Counted from the first letter of the stretch, positions 26,940-36,839 are shown. The stretch is 64,000 nucleotides of DNA from Neobacillus cucumis (GCF_016107705.1 NZ_JAEHGC010000007.1:124001-188000); one strand, 5' to 3'. A program made the numbers and translations. The notes: generated from the letters alone by a model not told the origin.

Positions 26940-28029
26940 CCATTACTTCCGCCTTTCCTAAAAACTCCCCCTTCATCGTATATAAGGAGGTGTCTACCAT
27001 AATCCCGCCATCCACTTCCTTAAGCGCGGCGAGACAACAATTACGACTCAGCTGTTCAAAAAATGAAGTATAACCACGGGCAGCCATCATGTCACCTACC
27101 TGGGAAGCGGTATTTGCCTGTTTAATTTCCTCGATCAAAACAGCATCTGCGCCCGCACTGCCTGCTACTTCCGCTAAAAACTCAAAATTAACAGGGGCAC
27201 TTTTTGAATGAACCATCATCGTCCCCATCGCAACCTTTGAAAATTTCCCCATCATTCCGACCATTGAAACTCTTTTCATACCTTGCTTTTTGCATTGTTT
27301 CAGTGTAAAACCCACAAAGTCGCCCATCTCGACAAAGGCTTCCTCGGGAAGTTCCGGAAATTGTTTGATGGCACATTTTTCACTTCGGCCGCCAGTGGTT
27401 ATGACAAGATGCTCGCACCCGCTTGCACGTGCTACACTGATGGCCTGAATAATACTGGCTTTATAGGCTGCTGTTGAAAAAGGAACAACAATACCACGCG
27501 TACCAAGGATTGAGATCCCTCCAATAATACCCAAGCGTCCGTTCAGCGTTTTTTTGGCTATTTCTTCACCGGCTGGTACTGATATCACGATTTTTATCCC
27601 TTTTTCGATGCCAAACTCGCTTAAAATCCCTTCCGCTGTCTTTCGGATCATCTTTCGAGGGACCGGGTTGATGGCAGCTTCCCCCACTGGAACGGGCAAT
27701 CCTTCCTTTGTAACCCGGCCAACCCCGACACCACCGTCGAGAATGATCCCCGGCTCTTCAGACCAGGAAACTGAAGAAATGATCAATGCCCCATGGGTTG
27801 CATCCGGGTCATCTCCGGCATCTTTAATGATACTTGCGGTTGCCATGTTCCCAGTGACTTCACAGCTTTCGGTTTGAAACGTTGCAAATCTTTTAACCGG
27901 CAAAAAGATGGTTGACTCTGTTTGGGGTTCACCCGTAATTAATGCTGTTAGTGCAGCACTTGTTGCTGCAGTCGCGCAAGCCCCAGTCGTATATCCTTCA
28001 CGCAACTTACCTTTAGGTACTTCCTGCAT
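26926..28029 (-). CDS. cbiD: Cobalt-precorrin-5B C1-methyltransferase CbiD
   Basis: A 367-residue enzyme with the diagnostic N terminus [22 protein letters not shown] and [39 protein letters not shown]. It adds the C1 methyl group in the anaerobic pathway. It starts three bases after the cbiC stop. Confidence 0.95.
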   Translation of the reverse strand: MQEVPKGKLREGYTTGACATAATSAALTALITGEPQTESTIFLPVKRFATFQTESCEVTGNMATASIIKDAGDDPDATHGALIISSVSWSEEPGIILDGGVGVGRVTKEGLPVPVGEAAINPVPRKMIRKTAEGILSEFGIEKGIKIVISVPAGEEIAKKTLNGRLGIIGGISILGTRGIVVPFSTAAYKASIIQAISVARASGCEHLVITTGGRSEKCAIKQFPELPEEAFVEMGDFVGFTLKQCKKQGMKRVSMVGMMGKFSKVAMGTMMVHSKSAPVNFEFLAEVAGSAGADAVLIEEIKQANTASQVGDMMAARGYTSFFEQLSRNCCLAALKEVDGGIMVDTSLYTMKGEFLGKAEVMDGIG

Positions 28030-28032
28030 GTT

Positions 28033-28680
28033 CTACACCCGGTCTGCAAGAATAGAAATGGCATTTAGCGCCGCGACGGTAACCGTACTGCCGCCCTTTC
28101 TGCCTATATTCGTGATAAAGGGGATGTCCAGTTTGGCTAATTCTTCTTTCGATTCAGCCGCTGATACAAAGCCAACCGGCAGCCCAATCACAAGATCCGG
28201 TTTCGCTTCCCCCTCTTTAATCAAGCGGATGAGTTCAAGTAATGCTGTCGGGGCGTTACCAATCGCATAGATTCCGCCTTCCGCTTCTTTAACCGCTTTT
28301 CTCATCGAAATGATCGCTCTTGTTGTATTTAATCGTTTCGCCTCTTGTACAACATCCGGATCAGAAATATAAACTTTAATTTCTCCCCCGTATTTTTCAA
28401 TTCTGGCTTTATTTGCCCCGCTTTGAATCATTTGAACATCGGCAACGACTTTTTTTCCGCTGCGAATTGAATGTATTCCAGCCTGGATGGCATCCGGATG
28501 AAAAAGTACGCTTTTTCCCAATTCAAAGTCGGCGGATGCATGAATAATCCGCTGAACAATCGGATATTGCTCCGCAGTAAAGGGATGCTCACCAATTTCT
28601 TCAGTAATCATTTCAAAACTTCTTCCTTCAATTTGCTCTGGCTGAATCGTTAATGGTTTAAATTCGGTATGAAAATCCAT
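28033..28680 (-). CDS. cbiC: Cobalt-precorrin-8 methylmutase CbiC
   Basis: The 215-residue enzyme migrates the methyl group from C11 to C12, yielding cobyrinate. Family segments are RIIHASADFELGKSVLFHPDA (catalytic His), DVQMIQSGANK, AIGNAPTALLELI and GLPVGFVSAAESKEEL. The start is the ATG preceded by AAAAGGAGTGAAGGAA. A longer open frame reads back into cbiJ but lacks a better ribosome site. Confidence 0.95.
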   Translation of the reverse strand: MDFHTEFKPLTIQPEQIEGRSFEMITEEIGEHPFTAEQYPIVQRIIHASADFELGKSVLFHPDAIQAGIHSIRSGKKVVADVQMIQSGANKARIEKYGGEIKVYISDPDVVQEAKRLNTTRAIISMRKAVKEAEGGIYAIGNAPTALLELIRLIKEGEAKPDLVIGLPVGFVSAAESKEELAKLDIPFITNIGRKGGSTVTVAALNAISILADRV

Positions 28681-28714
28681 TTCCTTCACTCCTTTTAAAA
28701 TGTAGGTTTTAATT

Positions 28715-29494
28715 TTAATTGGCCAATTGTGGAACAATCTTTTTATGTAGTTCTTGAACCACATCTGAAAAATTAGAATAGACCGTCCCATAATTGATTT
28801 TTGGACGTCCAATCATGATAACTTCTATCCCAAGATCCTTTGCCGCTTCAACTTTTTCATCAACCGACCCGACCTTGCCGCTCTCCTTGGTAATCATTAA
28901 GGTTACACCATATTGTTTATAAAGCGCTTGGTCAAACTCCTTAGTAAACGGGCCTTGAATCGCGACAATATTTTTTTGCGGCAGCCCGAGCTGTTCGCAT
29001 TTTTCCATATTATCAACCCGTGGCAGCATACGAGCGATTAGCCGAATATCCGGTTTTCCTAATAATTTCTCCGTAAAAATCTGGAGTGTTTTGCTTCCCG
29101 TAGTCAGCATCACCACTCCTTTTTTGCTTGCAGCAATTTCGGCTGCTTCGTCGTAGCTTTCTACAACCGTCATCTTCTCGTATTGAAAGATTTGGGATTC
29201 ACGCTCATAACGAATGTAAGGGACACCCGCTTGTTTTGCCGCATTTATCGCATTTTTGGATGCCTCTTCCGCAAAAGGGTGACTCGCATCGACGACCGCT
29301 TGAATTCCTTTAGTTTCAATCAAGCTCACCATTTTATCGTCCCTTAATCTTCCTGTTTGGACAGAAATACCTGATTCCCCAAGTTCATGTGCAGCATTGT
29401 CGGTTACAACGGTAGCAAGGAGATCATAGCCATCTTTCATGATTTCTAAAGCCAGTGCTCGGGCATCACTTGTACCAGCTAATACTAAAATCAT
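28715..29494 (-). CDS. cbiJ: Cobalt-precorrin-6A reductase CbiJ
   Basis: The 259-residue NAD(P)H-dependent reductase starts MILVLAGTSDARALALEI and contains VVDASHPFAEEASKNA and IAIQGPFTKEFD-like segments (VAIQGPFTKEF) of CbiJ/CobK. It reduces the macrocycle before decarboxylation by CbiT. Start overlaps the cbiX stop by four bases. Confidence 0.93.
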   Translation of the reverse strand: MILVLAGTSDARALALEIMKDGYDLLATVVTDNAAHELGESGISVQTGRLRDDKMVSLIETKGIQAVVDASHPFAEEASKNAINAAKQAGVPYIRYERESQIFQYEKMTVVESYDEAAEIAASKKGVVMLTTGSKTLQIFTEKLLGKPDIRLIARMLPRVDNMEKCEQLGLPQKNIVAIQGPFTKEFDQALYKQYGVTLMITKESGKVGSVDEKVEAAKDLGIEVIMIGRPKINYGTVYSNFSDVVQELHKKIVPQLAN

Positions 29495-30396
29495 CTTCGT
29501 TCTCCTGCCTTTTGTACTTCGTGTTCATGATGATGGTCATGATCGTGATGATGGTGATCATGGTCATGGTCATGATGATGGTGATGATGAACATACTCCA
29601 TTGCATTCACACGATATTGGCAGGTATCACAGTTCATTTTCACTTCGTCCTGAAGAGCTTCTTCTACACGGTCAACTAGAATATTCTGCAATTTAGGGTG
29701 ATAGCCAAAATACCCTGCCAATTTAAATTCAACATCTGGATATTGTTGTTGAAATGGCACCACCATCTCTTCTAATCGTTTGATTAAAATTCCCGTGAAC
29801 AAAAAGTATGGCAAAATAATAACTTTCTTCGCACCAAGCTTTAAGCACCTACCAATTCCTTCAGCTACAAGAGGATTGGTTACCCCCATGAAAGCCGGTT
29901 CAACAATTTGGTAGTTGGTTTTTTCCCACAGTAATCTAGAAATCTTGTATAAATCGCTATTAGCATCCGGGTCACTTCCGCCACGTCCTAACAGTAGTAC
30001 AGCCGTATCGGGATCAGGTTGATTCAGATTCTCGCCAATTTCGATTAATCTCGTTTTTAAGATTTCAAACGTTTCCTCATGAACACCAATAGGTCGGCCA
30101 TAGGTAAACTGTACTACCGGATATTTTTTCTTTGCCTCATCGATAGCAGCTGGAATATGAATTTTGGAATGTCCCGCTTGCAAAAGCATAATCGGAATGA
30201 CCACAATATGGTCGGCCCCTTTTTCGACACATACATCAATTCCCTGATTTACTGTAGGTTTTTCAAATTCCAAAAAACTCGTCTGAACGAGGATGCTCTT
30301 GTCCCAATAACTTCTCATTGATTCTATAAACTGACGAACTTGATCATTTCCTTCGCGATCCTTACTTCCATGACCTACAAATAAAATTGCTTTCAA
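29491..30396 (-). CDS. cbiX: Sirohydrochlorin cobaltochelatase CbiX, long form with MXCXXC and His-rich tail
   Basis: The 301-residue chelatase inserts Co2+ into sirohydrochlorin. It has two chelatase halves, the first with the catalytic-site HGS at 9-11. Residues 254-259 read MNCDTC, the MXCXXC motif reported to hold a [4Fe-4S] centre in Bacillus megaterium long CbiX. Then comes a striking tail (270-292) with 17 histidines in 23 residues interspersed with Asp, presumably binding metal. On the DNA this tail appears as CATGATGATGG-like quasi-repeats. Coupled to cbiJ. Confidence 0.95.
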   Translation of the reverse strand: MKAILFVGHGSKDREGNDQVRQFIESMRSYWDKSILVQTSFLEFEKPTVNQGIDVCVEKGADHIVVIPIMLLQAGHSKIHIPAAIDEAKKKYPVVQFTYGRPIGVHEETFEILKTRLIEIGENLNQPDPDTAVLLLGRGGSDPDANSDLYKISRLLWEKTNYQIVEPAFMGVTNPLVAEGIGRCLKLGAKKVIILPYFLFTGILIKRLEEMVVPFQQQYPDVEFKLAGYFGYHPKLQNILVDRVEEALQDEVKMNCDTCQYRVNAMEYVHHHHHHDHDHDHHHHDHDHHHEHEVQKAGERR

Positions 30397-30444
30397 AATA
30401 TTTTCTCCCCTTTGTTTAAAGAATGGACCCCTAGATTTCCAAAT

Positions 30445-32061
30445 CTATTCTCCGCATACCGCTTCTTCAATTTTGATTTTCGGTGTAATATCTTGATAGG
30501 TGAAGCCTTGAACCTGCTTTACACGTTTAAAGAATTTATAGAAGCGCTCATTTGGATGAGCCTTTTGCTTGTATTCTTGAACAATCCTTTCAACCAAGCC
30601 GACTATTTCATCAGGTCCAATTCCTTCCGCGACGATTTGACCTGGGTGTGCACTTCTTCCGACTGTTTTTGCCCCTAAAAATAAATCAAAGGCACCATTA
30701 CGGTATACAAGACCGATATCTTCTTTTACCGCTCCGTAACATGCCATGCCACAGCCGTTTACCCCGAGTTTTAATTCCTTAGAAAGTTCCATTCCTCCAA
30801 GCCTTTCATGCAGTTCCTCGGCATATGGAATCGAGTCCTTCTTTTCGCCATCACAAAAATCGCAGGCTTTTACACTTAAAACATCGCCAATCGGAGAAAT
30901 CAAAAAGTTTGCATCTTTTAATTTCTGCACAATTTCATCTGGCTGGGAGGTTAGAATCTGCAGTTTAATAGAATGATCCGGCGTGTATTCCATCACACCT
31001 TCTTCCCCCGTGATTTCGGCTAGAGTAAGCATCTGTTTTTGCGTAAATTTTTTATTTGCGACACCAGGACTTACTGCCAATTCAAAAATAGACTGGATGG
31101 GCTGATTAACAATAGGAGAAATGTTTTCACCCACGCCAGTAATCAATTGTAGTGCTTCTTCTGCCAATGCTCTCGAGGTTTCTATGTCAGACAGTAATAC
31201 GGGATCCTTCTTTTTTAGTTTTACATTATCAGTTTGTTCCAGCGCCCATGGTTCAGCTTCTTTTTGTAAACGCTGATGCGGTTTTAATGGCTGAATAGCC
31301 TGATTTAATGTATATTTCCGTTGATAACCGCGCGGGGTAACCATTAAGTCATCATAGAAAAAAGTAGAAGAGTTTCCAATGATCACAGTGGTTAACATCC
31401 CAATTTCATGGTCAAGCATGTCTTGTAAATTGGTCATTACAATATTTTGACTGTCTCGGTACGCACTCTTCACTAATCCTACCGGGGTTTCCGGCAAGCG
31501 ATATTTTAATAGAATCCTTTGCGCTTCAACGATTTGTCTTGTTCTTCTCCCGCTTTTTGGATTGTAAAGAGCGATTACAAAATCCGCTTGTGCAGCTGCT
31601 TCAATTCTTTTCTCAATTAATTTCCACGGTGTTAAATGGTCACTTAAACTAATGGTGCAAGCATCATGCATGATTGGAGCTCCTAGTAAAGCCGCACAGG
31701 AGTTAATGGCGGAAATTCCTGGTATGACTTCGACTTCCACCCCTGAATCCTTTTTCCACCCTTTTTCAATCAATACTTCATAAACGAGTCCTGCCATTCC
31801 ATAAACACCGGCATCACCACTCGAAATCACGGCTACTTTCTTTCCCTGTTCTGCTTGTTTGACCGCTTCTTGAGCCCTGCTTACTTCTTCTGTCATTCCC
31901 GTACTAATAAGTTGTTGCCCTGTTAATAACCCCTTGATTAAATCCACATATGTTTTATATCCAATGATGATATCGCTTTCTTGTATTGCTTCTCGTGCTC
32001 GTTCGGTTATATGTTTGTAATCTCCCGGGCCAAAACCGATGACCAACAATTTCCCTTTCAT
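30445..32061 (-). CDS. cbiH60: CbiH60: cobalt-factor III C17-methyltransferase with C-terminal sirohaem/ferredoxin-type domain
   Basis: The 538-residue protein has an N-terminal CbiH methylase (LLVIGFGPGDYKHITERA, VISSGDAGVYGMAGL, ISAINSCAALLGAP). A C-terminal domain resembles nitrite/sulfite reductase half-repeats (LLTSQPDEIVQKLKDA) with clustered cysteines (KACDFCDGEK and LGVNGCGMACYG) suited to an Fe-S cluster. The 60 kDa fusion is known from Bacillus megaterium, where it catalyses C17 methylation and ring contraction. Start is the ATG after AAAGGAGG. Confidence 0.95.
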   Translation of the reverse strand: MKGKLLVIGFGPGDYKHITERAREAIQESDIIIGYKTYVDLIKGLLTGQQLISTGMTEEVSRAQEAVKQAEQGKKVAVISSGDAGVYGMAGLVYEVLIEKGWKKDSGVEVEVIPGISAINSCAALLGAPIMHDACTISLSDHLTPWKLIEKRIEAAAQADFVIALYNPKSGRRTRQIVEAQRILLKYRLPETPVGLVKSAYRDSQNIVMTNLQDMLDHEIGMLTTVIIGNSSTFFYDDLMVTPRGYQRKYTLNQAIQPLKPHQRLQKEAEPWALEQTDNVKLKKKDPVLLSDIETSRALAEEALQLITGVGENISPIVNQPIQSIFELAVSPGVANKKFTQKQMLTLAEITGEEGVMEYTPDHSIKLQILTSQPDEIVQKLKDANFLISPIGDVLSVKACDFCDGEKKDSIPYAEELHERLGGMELSKELKLGVNGCGMACYGAVKEDIGLVYRNGAFDLFLGAKTVGRSAHPGQIVAEGIGPDEIVGLVERIVQEYKQKAHPNERFYKFFKRVKQVQGFTYQDITPKIKIEEAVCGE

Positions 32062-32113
32062 CCTGATCTTCCTCCTTTCCATAATTCAAGACCTAGAAAT
32101 CGTTCAATCTAAT

Positions 32114-32500
32114 TCATGACACTGTCTTTTTTACAGGCTTTACGATTCCTTCAATGCATTCTGAATTCTCCGGTTGTTTAAATCCTTCCCCATCAAATTG
32201 ATAAATGATATGATCTTGCATTAAGGCTCCACCTAATAGATGTTGCTTAACAATTCTACTGCCTACTTCCGGTGTAACATCCTTGTACCAGGTTCCATCC
32301 GGATAAACAATGGCAACTGGAGCATCCTTGCATCTACCATTGCATCTTGTTCTTGTTGTATGTATGAATGCGTCCAAATCCAGATTGCTAATCTCGTTGC
32401 GAATGGCCACTGTTGCTTCCTCCCCCCCTTTTCTCATGCAGCTGCTGCCGTTACAAATAAGTACATGGTGTTTCGTTCCATTTAAATTCCAGGTCGTCAT
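32114..32500 (-). CDS. cbiW: CbiW: thioredoxin-like [2Fe-2S] ferredoxin of the cobalamin operon
   Basis: The 128-residue protein has the thioredoxin-like ferredoxin pattern C16-x4-C21 (CNGSSC) and C53-x3-C57 (RCNGRCKDAPV), a likely [2Fe-2S] site. As first gene behind the riboswitch it occupies the cbiW position of the Bacillus megaterium cobI operon. It may deliver electrons for CbiH60 or another reductive step; that is inference. Confidence 0.88.
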   Translation of the reverse strand: MTTWNLNGTKHHVLICNGSSCMRKGGEEATVAIRNEISNLDLDAFIHTTRTRCNGRCKDAPVAIVYPDGTWYKDVTPEVGSRIVKQHLLGGALMQDHIIYQFDGEGFKQPENSECIEGIVKPVKKTVS

Positions 32501-32528
32501 AAAACACTCTCCCTTTGATTTTTAAGAC

Positions 32529-32558
32529 AAAAAAGCACCCCTATGAATATAGGGGTGC
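32529..32558 (-). terminator. Riboswitch-controlled terminator of the cobalamin operon
   Basis: On the minus strand GCACCCCTATA and TATAGGGGTGC-type arms fold into a tight hairpin followed by TTTTTTG. Its 5' arm includes CCTATATTC, which is exactly complementary to GAATATAGG about 60 bases upstream (32610-32618). That upstream strand is a ready-made antiterminator. Confidence 0.85.
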
Positions 32559-32609
32559 AGATTAAATACACACAATAAAGTAAAATGTTGGTATTTTTCA
32601 GCACTACTA

Positions 32610-32800
32610 CCTATATTCCCGTAGGTTTCATGAAGCAAATAGGACAAGGCAGGTCTCCTGACTCAGGTTCATCATTTCATTACGTCTTCCCGAAAAAACT
32701 TCAGTGACATTTGCAATGAAACTCCTCATAACAGTGGCGGGTACCGTGACGGATTCTAACCGTACTTCCCTTTTAAGCGCTGTTTTAGCGCACCTTTTCC
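32610..32800 (-). promoter_or_regulatory. Cobalamin riboswitch with antiterminator strand
   Basis: Read on the minus strand, the leader has the canonical elements in order: GGTGC, GGGAA, CGGT..GAATCCG, CGGTACCCGCCACTG, CACTG, CGGGAAG and the B12 box AGTCAGGAGACCTGCC. It ends in GAATATAGG, able to disrupt the downstream terminator by a perfect 9-base pairing. Adenosylcobalamin binding would sequester this strand and let the terminator form. Controls the whole operon. Confidence 0.95.
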
Positions 32801-32905
32801 TATTACTATTCAATTTTTATAAAAAACTTTTTCCCTTTATTTCACAAAAGAGGTTGTAATAAAAAAGATATTAATTTTTATTTTGATTGTTTAAGGACAT
32901 TTTTT

Positions 32906-32934
32906 ATAATAGACTATCAATCACCCTATATCAA
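32906..32934 (-). promoter_or_regulatory. Sigma-A promoter of the cobalamin operon
   Basis: TTGATA (32929-32934) and TATTAT (32906-32911) on the minus strand are spaced by 17 bases. Transcription would start near 32899, about 100 bases before the riboswitch core. The rest of 32820-33073 is AT-rich with no frame I can support. Confidence 0.7.
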
Positions 32935-33073
32935 GTTTTCCAAGGATTTTTTTAGCAAAATTTTCTCAAAATAGATATATTATCCTAAAAAAACATCAAT
33001 AAATTTCCGATGATTATAATTGGATGGATAAATTTTCACAAAAAAAACAAAAAAGTTTTATGGAATAGAAGAA

Positions 33074-33814
33074 TTATTTTGGAGGTTTTTTTTCATGAGT
33101 TTCTATGAAAATAAGTCTTTCGATTTGCAGCATAGCGGAAAGTACGTGAAGAAAAGTTTCGTGTGGAGTTGAATTTTTTGAAAATCTTTCATAATAGTAG
33201 TGTACATGTCTGGCTATATCGATTCTTGCTTCATAATCAAAATGGTAAAAATCAACAATCGGAGCATGTAAACCTTCTCCTAACGGGATTAGCGTCCCCA
33301 CAACAACTTCCCCATTTTCAGGAGGGATTGCAAGCGGGTCACACACAAGTACATCAATTGTTTTTTCTGTTAAAATATCAACTACAACAAAGAAACGATC
33401 ATTATATTTATAGCCAACATAATAGAATTTAGGGATTGCCTTCCAAGTTTCCCTTAACCATGATTCAATCACAGGTCCCCTATCCAACCCTCGATCCTTT
33501 TCAGCTAAATATTCAGCAATGCAGCTTTCTCTATAATTGTAGTTGGCATCATACACAATTCGCCACCAAAATAAATTATGCAGCAAAATATCTTTTTTCT
33601 CTTCCCTCGTTTTAAGTTCTTCTACATATTCCTCTAAAAAGGGAGCAACCTCATGAAAATAGGCATCTAGCGTAAAGTCCATAAAATCGCTAAAGGTATC
33701 CAACATCCTTTCCCTTAACTCCTCAGAAACAGGATAATCCGGCCGAAAACTTTTTGTATTTGTTCCTGACTGTGCAAACTCAATAATCTTCTCCACAGTT
33801 TTCATCTCCATCAT
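33074..33814 (-). CDS. Hypothetical protein of about 246 residues
   Basis: The soluble, aromatic-rich protein contains LLHNLFWWRIVYDANYNYRESCIAEYLAEKD-like helical segments and a beta-rich middle (FFVVVDILTEKTIDVLVCDP). No signal peptide, membrane helix or known motif is seen, and I do not recognise the family. The start is uncertain: ATGATGGAGATG offers three in-frame starts, and I use the first, with AAAGGA upstream. It follows the Uma2-like gene by 14 bases and is probably co-transcribed. Confidence 0.65.
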   Translation of the reverse strand: MMEMKTVEKIIEFAQSGTNTKSFRPDYPVSEELRERMLDTFSDFMDFTLDAYFHEVAPFLEEYVEELKTREEKKDILLHNLFWWRIVYDANYNYRESCIAEYLAEKDRGLDRGPVIESWLRETWKAIPKFYYVGYKYNDRFFVVVDILTEKTIDVLVCDPLAIPPENGEVVVGTLIPLGEGLHAPIVDFYHFDYEARIDIARHVHYYYERFSKNSTPHETFLHVLSAMLQIERLIFIETHEKKPPK

Positions 33815-33828
33815 GTAAACCAATCCTT

Positions 33829-34392
33829 TCAATAAAATAGATCTTTTAAATCCACGCTAAAACCATCTAAAAATTTCGATGTAACTGTTCCGCGCTCCGT
33901 TTTCAAATCGTGCTGGTCATACATACCTTCACTATTAAGAGAATAAACCATTACAGAATTCAGCATTGGATTAACAATCCAATACTCTTTGACACCGTAA
34001 TTCATGTAAATACCTAATTTGGTAATTAAATCATGGGATTGATTAGAGGGGCTTAATATTTCGACAAGGAGGTTGGGAACTCCAATATAGCGTGCTTCTG
34101 TAAAACCACTTTTATCACATATAACACTGAGATCTGGGATAACAATGTTCGTTCCTTCCACCCCTTCCTTATTTAATTCGATATCAAATGGGGCATGAAA
34201 TACCTCACAAGGCTTCCCTTCCAAGAAATGATCCAATTTGATAAGAAGTTTTCTTGATAATCGTTGATGTTTTGTCGTAGGGGAAGGTGACATATAGACA
34301 AATCTGTCAATATATTCTAAAATTTCCTCTGAATTTTCTCGAATTTTAAAATAATCCTCTACAGGTATAGAATCATTCCGATATAGGGTCAT
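33829..34392 (-). CDS. Uma2-family (DUF820) PD-(D/E)XK nuclease-fold protein
   Basis: The 187-residue protein has the Uma2 pattern NIVIPDLSVICD, LLVEILSPSNQSHDLITK and YGVKEYWIVNP. This supplies the Asp-Glu-x-Lys-like residues of a restriction-endonuclease fold. Bacterial Uma2 proteins are widespread; their activity is largely undefined. The start overlaps the methyltransferase gene by 20 bases. Confidence 0.82.
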   Translation of the reverse strand: MTLYRNDSIPVEDYFKIRENSEEILEYIDRFVYMSPSPTTKHQRLSRKLLIKLDHFLEGKPCEVFHAPFDIELNKEGVEGTNIVIPDLSVICDKSGFTEARYIGVPNLLVEILSPSNQSHDLITKLGIYMNYGVKEYWIVNPMLNSVMVYSLNSEGMYDQHDLKTERGTVTSKFLDGFSVDLKDLFY

Positions 34393-34966
34393 GATTTACC
34401 ACTCCTTTTACTTTTCTAGCAAAGATGGTTTGCCGTCCCTCTTGTTCATTTTCCTCAAATAAAAGCACTTTCCAGCCTCGAAATTCTTCTAGCAGCTCTT
34501 GAGGCTCTAGTTTATATTGTTTTGATATCCCCTGATTCTCGTTTTGCGATTTAAGATAATAGGTTTCAAAAAACAAATAACCTTCTTCTTTTATAAACTT
34601 CTTCAACATGGGAAATAACGATCTATCTAGATAATAGGTAATGACCGCTAAATCAATGGAATTGTCTTCCCATCTAAGATTGTTCAATTCCGTCAAATCA
34701 CATACTTGTGGTATGATATTGCGTTTATCCTTTGCAGCCTGTTCTTGAAGATAGTTAATCGCAACCTCAGATATGTCAATGGCTTGAACCTGATAGTTCA
34801 AACTTGCGAGATATAAGCTGTTTCCTCCTAGACCGCAGGCAAGATCAAGGGCCGTCCCGCCATGAAGATAGGGATATAGATTTTTTAATCTTGGATTTGG
34901 CGCGTGCACATCTAATTTTTTTAGGCGATCTTGATGTTTAATATTCCATTTTGTTCTAGTGTCCAT
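34373..34966 (-). CDS. Class I SAM-dependent methyltransferase (TehB-like)
   Basis: The 197-residue protein begins MDTRTKWNIKHQDRLKKL and has motif I TALDLACGLGGNSLYLA, the acidic strand-2 end VQAIDISEVAI, and IDLAVITYYLDRSLFPML. This resembles TehB-type methyltransferases implicated in metalloid or thiol methylation. Substrate unknown. First gene of a three-gene unit; a TATAAT at about 35100 with TTGAAC 19 bases upstream may be its promoter. Confidence 0.8.
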   Translation of the reverse strand: MDTRTKWNIKHQDRLKKLDVHAPNPRLKNLYPYLHGGTALDLACGLGGNSLYLASLNYQVQAIDISEVAINYLQEQAAKDKRNIIPQVCDLTELNNLRWEDNSIDLAVITYYLDRSLFPMLKKFIKEEGYLFFETYYLKSQNENQGISKQYKLEPQELLEEFRGWKVLLFEENEQEGRQTIFARKVKGVVNHDPISE

Positions 34967-35221
34967 GGAAAAATGGCTCCTTATAACTGATTTAAGAATA
35001 AATGATAGAAATAGGAATAAACAGTAGGGTGAAAATCCAGGAGATTTGAGGAAAGTAAATGGAAGTTGAACGTCGAGTAGAATTTAATAAGATTACTGGT
35101 TAATTATAACATCCCATTTTATAGAATGTTCAAGTCGTTTAATCCTTCACAAAATTGTAATATATTTTACTGCTCCTTCCGATTATTTGGATAAATATGT
35201 TCTTAATTTCTCGTATCGGGT

Positions 35222-35299
35222 AAAAAAATAGCCGGCCGAAATGAAAAGAGATTGTTACACTTGTTCTCTTTTCCTATTGCATTGACCGACTATTGGCTA
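35222..35299 (-). terminator. Long hairpin with T7 tail downstream of selO
   Basis: On the minus strand TAGCC pairs with GGCTA at the base and GAAAAGAGA pairs with TCTCTTTTC at the tip, with partly paired sequence between. TTTTTTT follows directly. It is the only structure I see in the 34967-35372 gap apart from the possible promoter of the methyltransferase unit. Confidence 0.7.
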
Positions 35300-35372
35300 G
35301 CTAACTAAAAAGATTCACGAAATAAGGCTTATCAGGATCACTATTTTGCTCCTAGTTTTTTAACTAACACCA

Positions 35373-36839
35373 TCATGTACCACAAAAAGTTCGGTAAGGG
35401 AGATTTGATGGTGCTGGCAATGTACAGAACTCTTCTTGTTCAGTGCTGTATACATAAGGACTTGAAAGAACATTAAGCAGTTTTTCCATCACACTTAGGT
35501 CTCCCTCATTTACCGCAGCCTCGAGCGCCTCTTCTACCCGGTGATTCCGCGGAATAACTGCAGGATTGCTGTTTCGCATTAACTCTAGGGAAGATTCTCT
35601 GGATTCCTCCTGCCTCCCTAGTCTTGCATGCCATTTTTCATGCCATTGCGTAAATTCTGGAGTCCCATTGAGAGGCATATCTTTCATTTTATCGATCGTT
35701 AGTCCGCGGAAGGTATTCGTATAGTCCGCATGGTATTGCTGCATTATACTGAGGAGTTCTTCCACAAGGGTTGCATCCTGCTCTTCCTCGCTAAAAATCC
35801 CCAACTTTTCTCTCATTCCTGCAAGCCAATTCTTCTGATATAAATCCATATAACCGGAAATGGCATCTTGAGCAATTTTTACAGCTTCTTCTTGATTCTC
35901 ATGCAACAGTGGCAAAAGCGTTTCTGCAAATCGCGCAAGATTCCAACCAGCCATATACGGCTGATTGCCATAAGCATAGCGTCCTTGAACATCGATCGAA
36001 CTGAAGACTGTTTCTGGATCATATGTATCCATGAAGGCACAAGGACCATAATCAATCGTTTCCCCGCTAATTGTCATGTTGTCAGTGTTCATTACACCGT
36101 GAATGAAGCCAACTAACTGCCATTTCGCAACAAGCGACGCTTGACGTTTAATTACTTCCTGAAGCAGAGAGAAGTATCGATTTTCATTCGCCTCGATGTC
36201 TGGGTAATGGCGTTTTATTGCATAGTCAGCGAGGGTGCGGAGTTCCTCAACCGTTCCCCATTTTGCCACATATTGAAAAGTGCCGACTCGGATATGGCTG
36301 GCAGCCACACGAGTCAAGATAGCTCCAGGCAAATAAGTTTCGCGGGCAATGGTCTCGCCCGTTTCCACCACTGCCAAACTTCTGGTGGTCGGAATCCCAA
36401 GTGCATTCATGGATTCACTGATGATATATTCACGAAGCATTGGACCAAGCGCTGCCCGGCCATCTCCCCCTCGGGAATACCGAGTCCTGCCTGAACCCTT
36501 GAGTTGAATATCATAGCGTTCCCCTTGAGGGGTAATCTGTTCACCAAGCAGCAGCGCCCGGCCATCACCTAACATAGTAAAATGCCCAAATTGATGTCCG
36601 GCATAGGCTTGAGCAAGGGGGGAACCGCCTTCGGGAATTCTATTGCCGGCAAGTACTGCGATGCCATCCCCTGATTGAAGTTTATCGGCATCCAGCCCTA
36701 GTGATGCCGATAATGGACCGTTAAGAATAATTAAATTAGGTGAGCGTACTGGGTTTAGATTTTGACTGGTAAAAAATGATTCTGGCAACCGCGCATAACT
36801 ATTGTCAAAATTCCAGCCTGTTTCATTTTGATTTGTCAT
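35373..36839 (-). CDS. selO: Protein adenylyltransferase SelO (YdiU/UPF0061)
   Basis: The 488-residue pseudokinase-fold protein has the SelO signatures [74 protein letters not shown] and the C-terminal FCGT with the cysteine that is selenocysteine in animals. It transfers AMP to proteins and is linked to redox stress. It is monocistronic. Confidence 0.95.
   Translation of the reverse strand: MTNQNETGWNFDNSYARLPESFFTSQNLNPVRSPNLIILNGPLSASLGLDADKLQSGDGIAVLAGNRIPEGGSPLAQAYAGHQFGHFTMLGDGRALLLGEQITPQGERYDIQLKGSGRTRYSRGGDGRAALGPMLREYIISESMNALGIPTTRSLAVVETGETIARETYLPGAILTRVAASHIRVGTFQYVAKWGTVEELRTLADYAIKRHYPDIEANENRYFSLLQEVIKRQASLVAKWQLVGFIHGVMNTDNMTISGETIDYGPCAFMDTYDPETVFSSIDVQGRYAYGNQPYMAGWNLARFAETLLPLLHENQEEAVKIAQDAISGYMDLYQKNWLAGMREKLGIFSEEEQDATLVEELLSIMQQYHADYTNTFRGLTIDKMKDMPLNGTPEFTQWHEKWHARLGRQEESRESSLELMRNSNPAVIPRNHRVEEALEAAVNEGDLSVMEKLLNVLSSPYVYSTEQEEFCTLPAPSNLPYRTFCGT

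Noticed and set aside
29520..29600. Short CATGATGATGG-like tandem pattern that might suggest a repeat array
   Set aside because: It is the coding sequence of the His/Asp-rich tail of CbiX read on the opposite strand; no CRISPR-like spacers.
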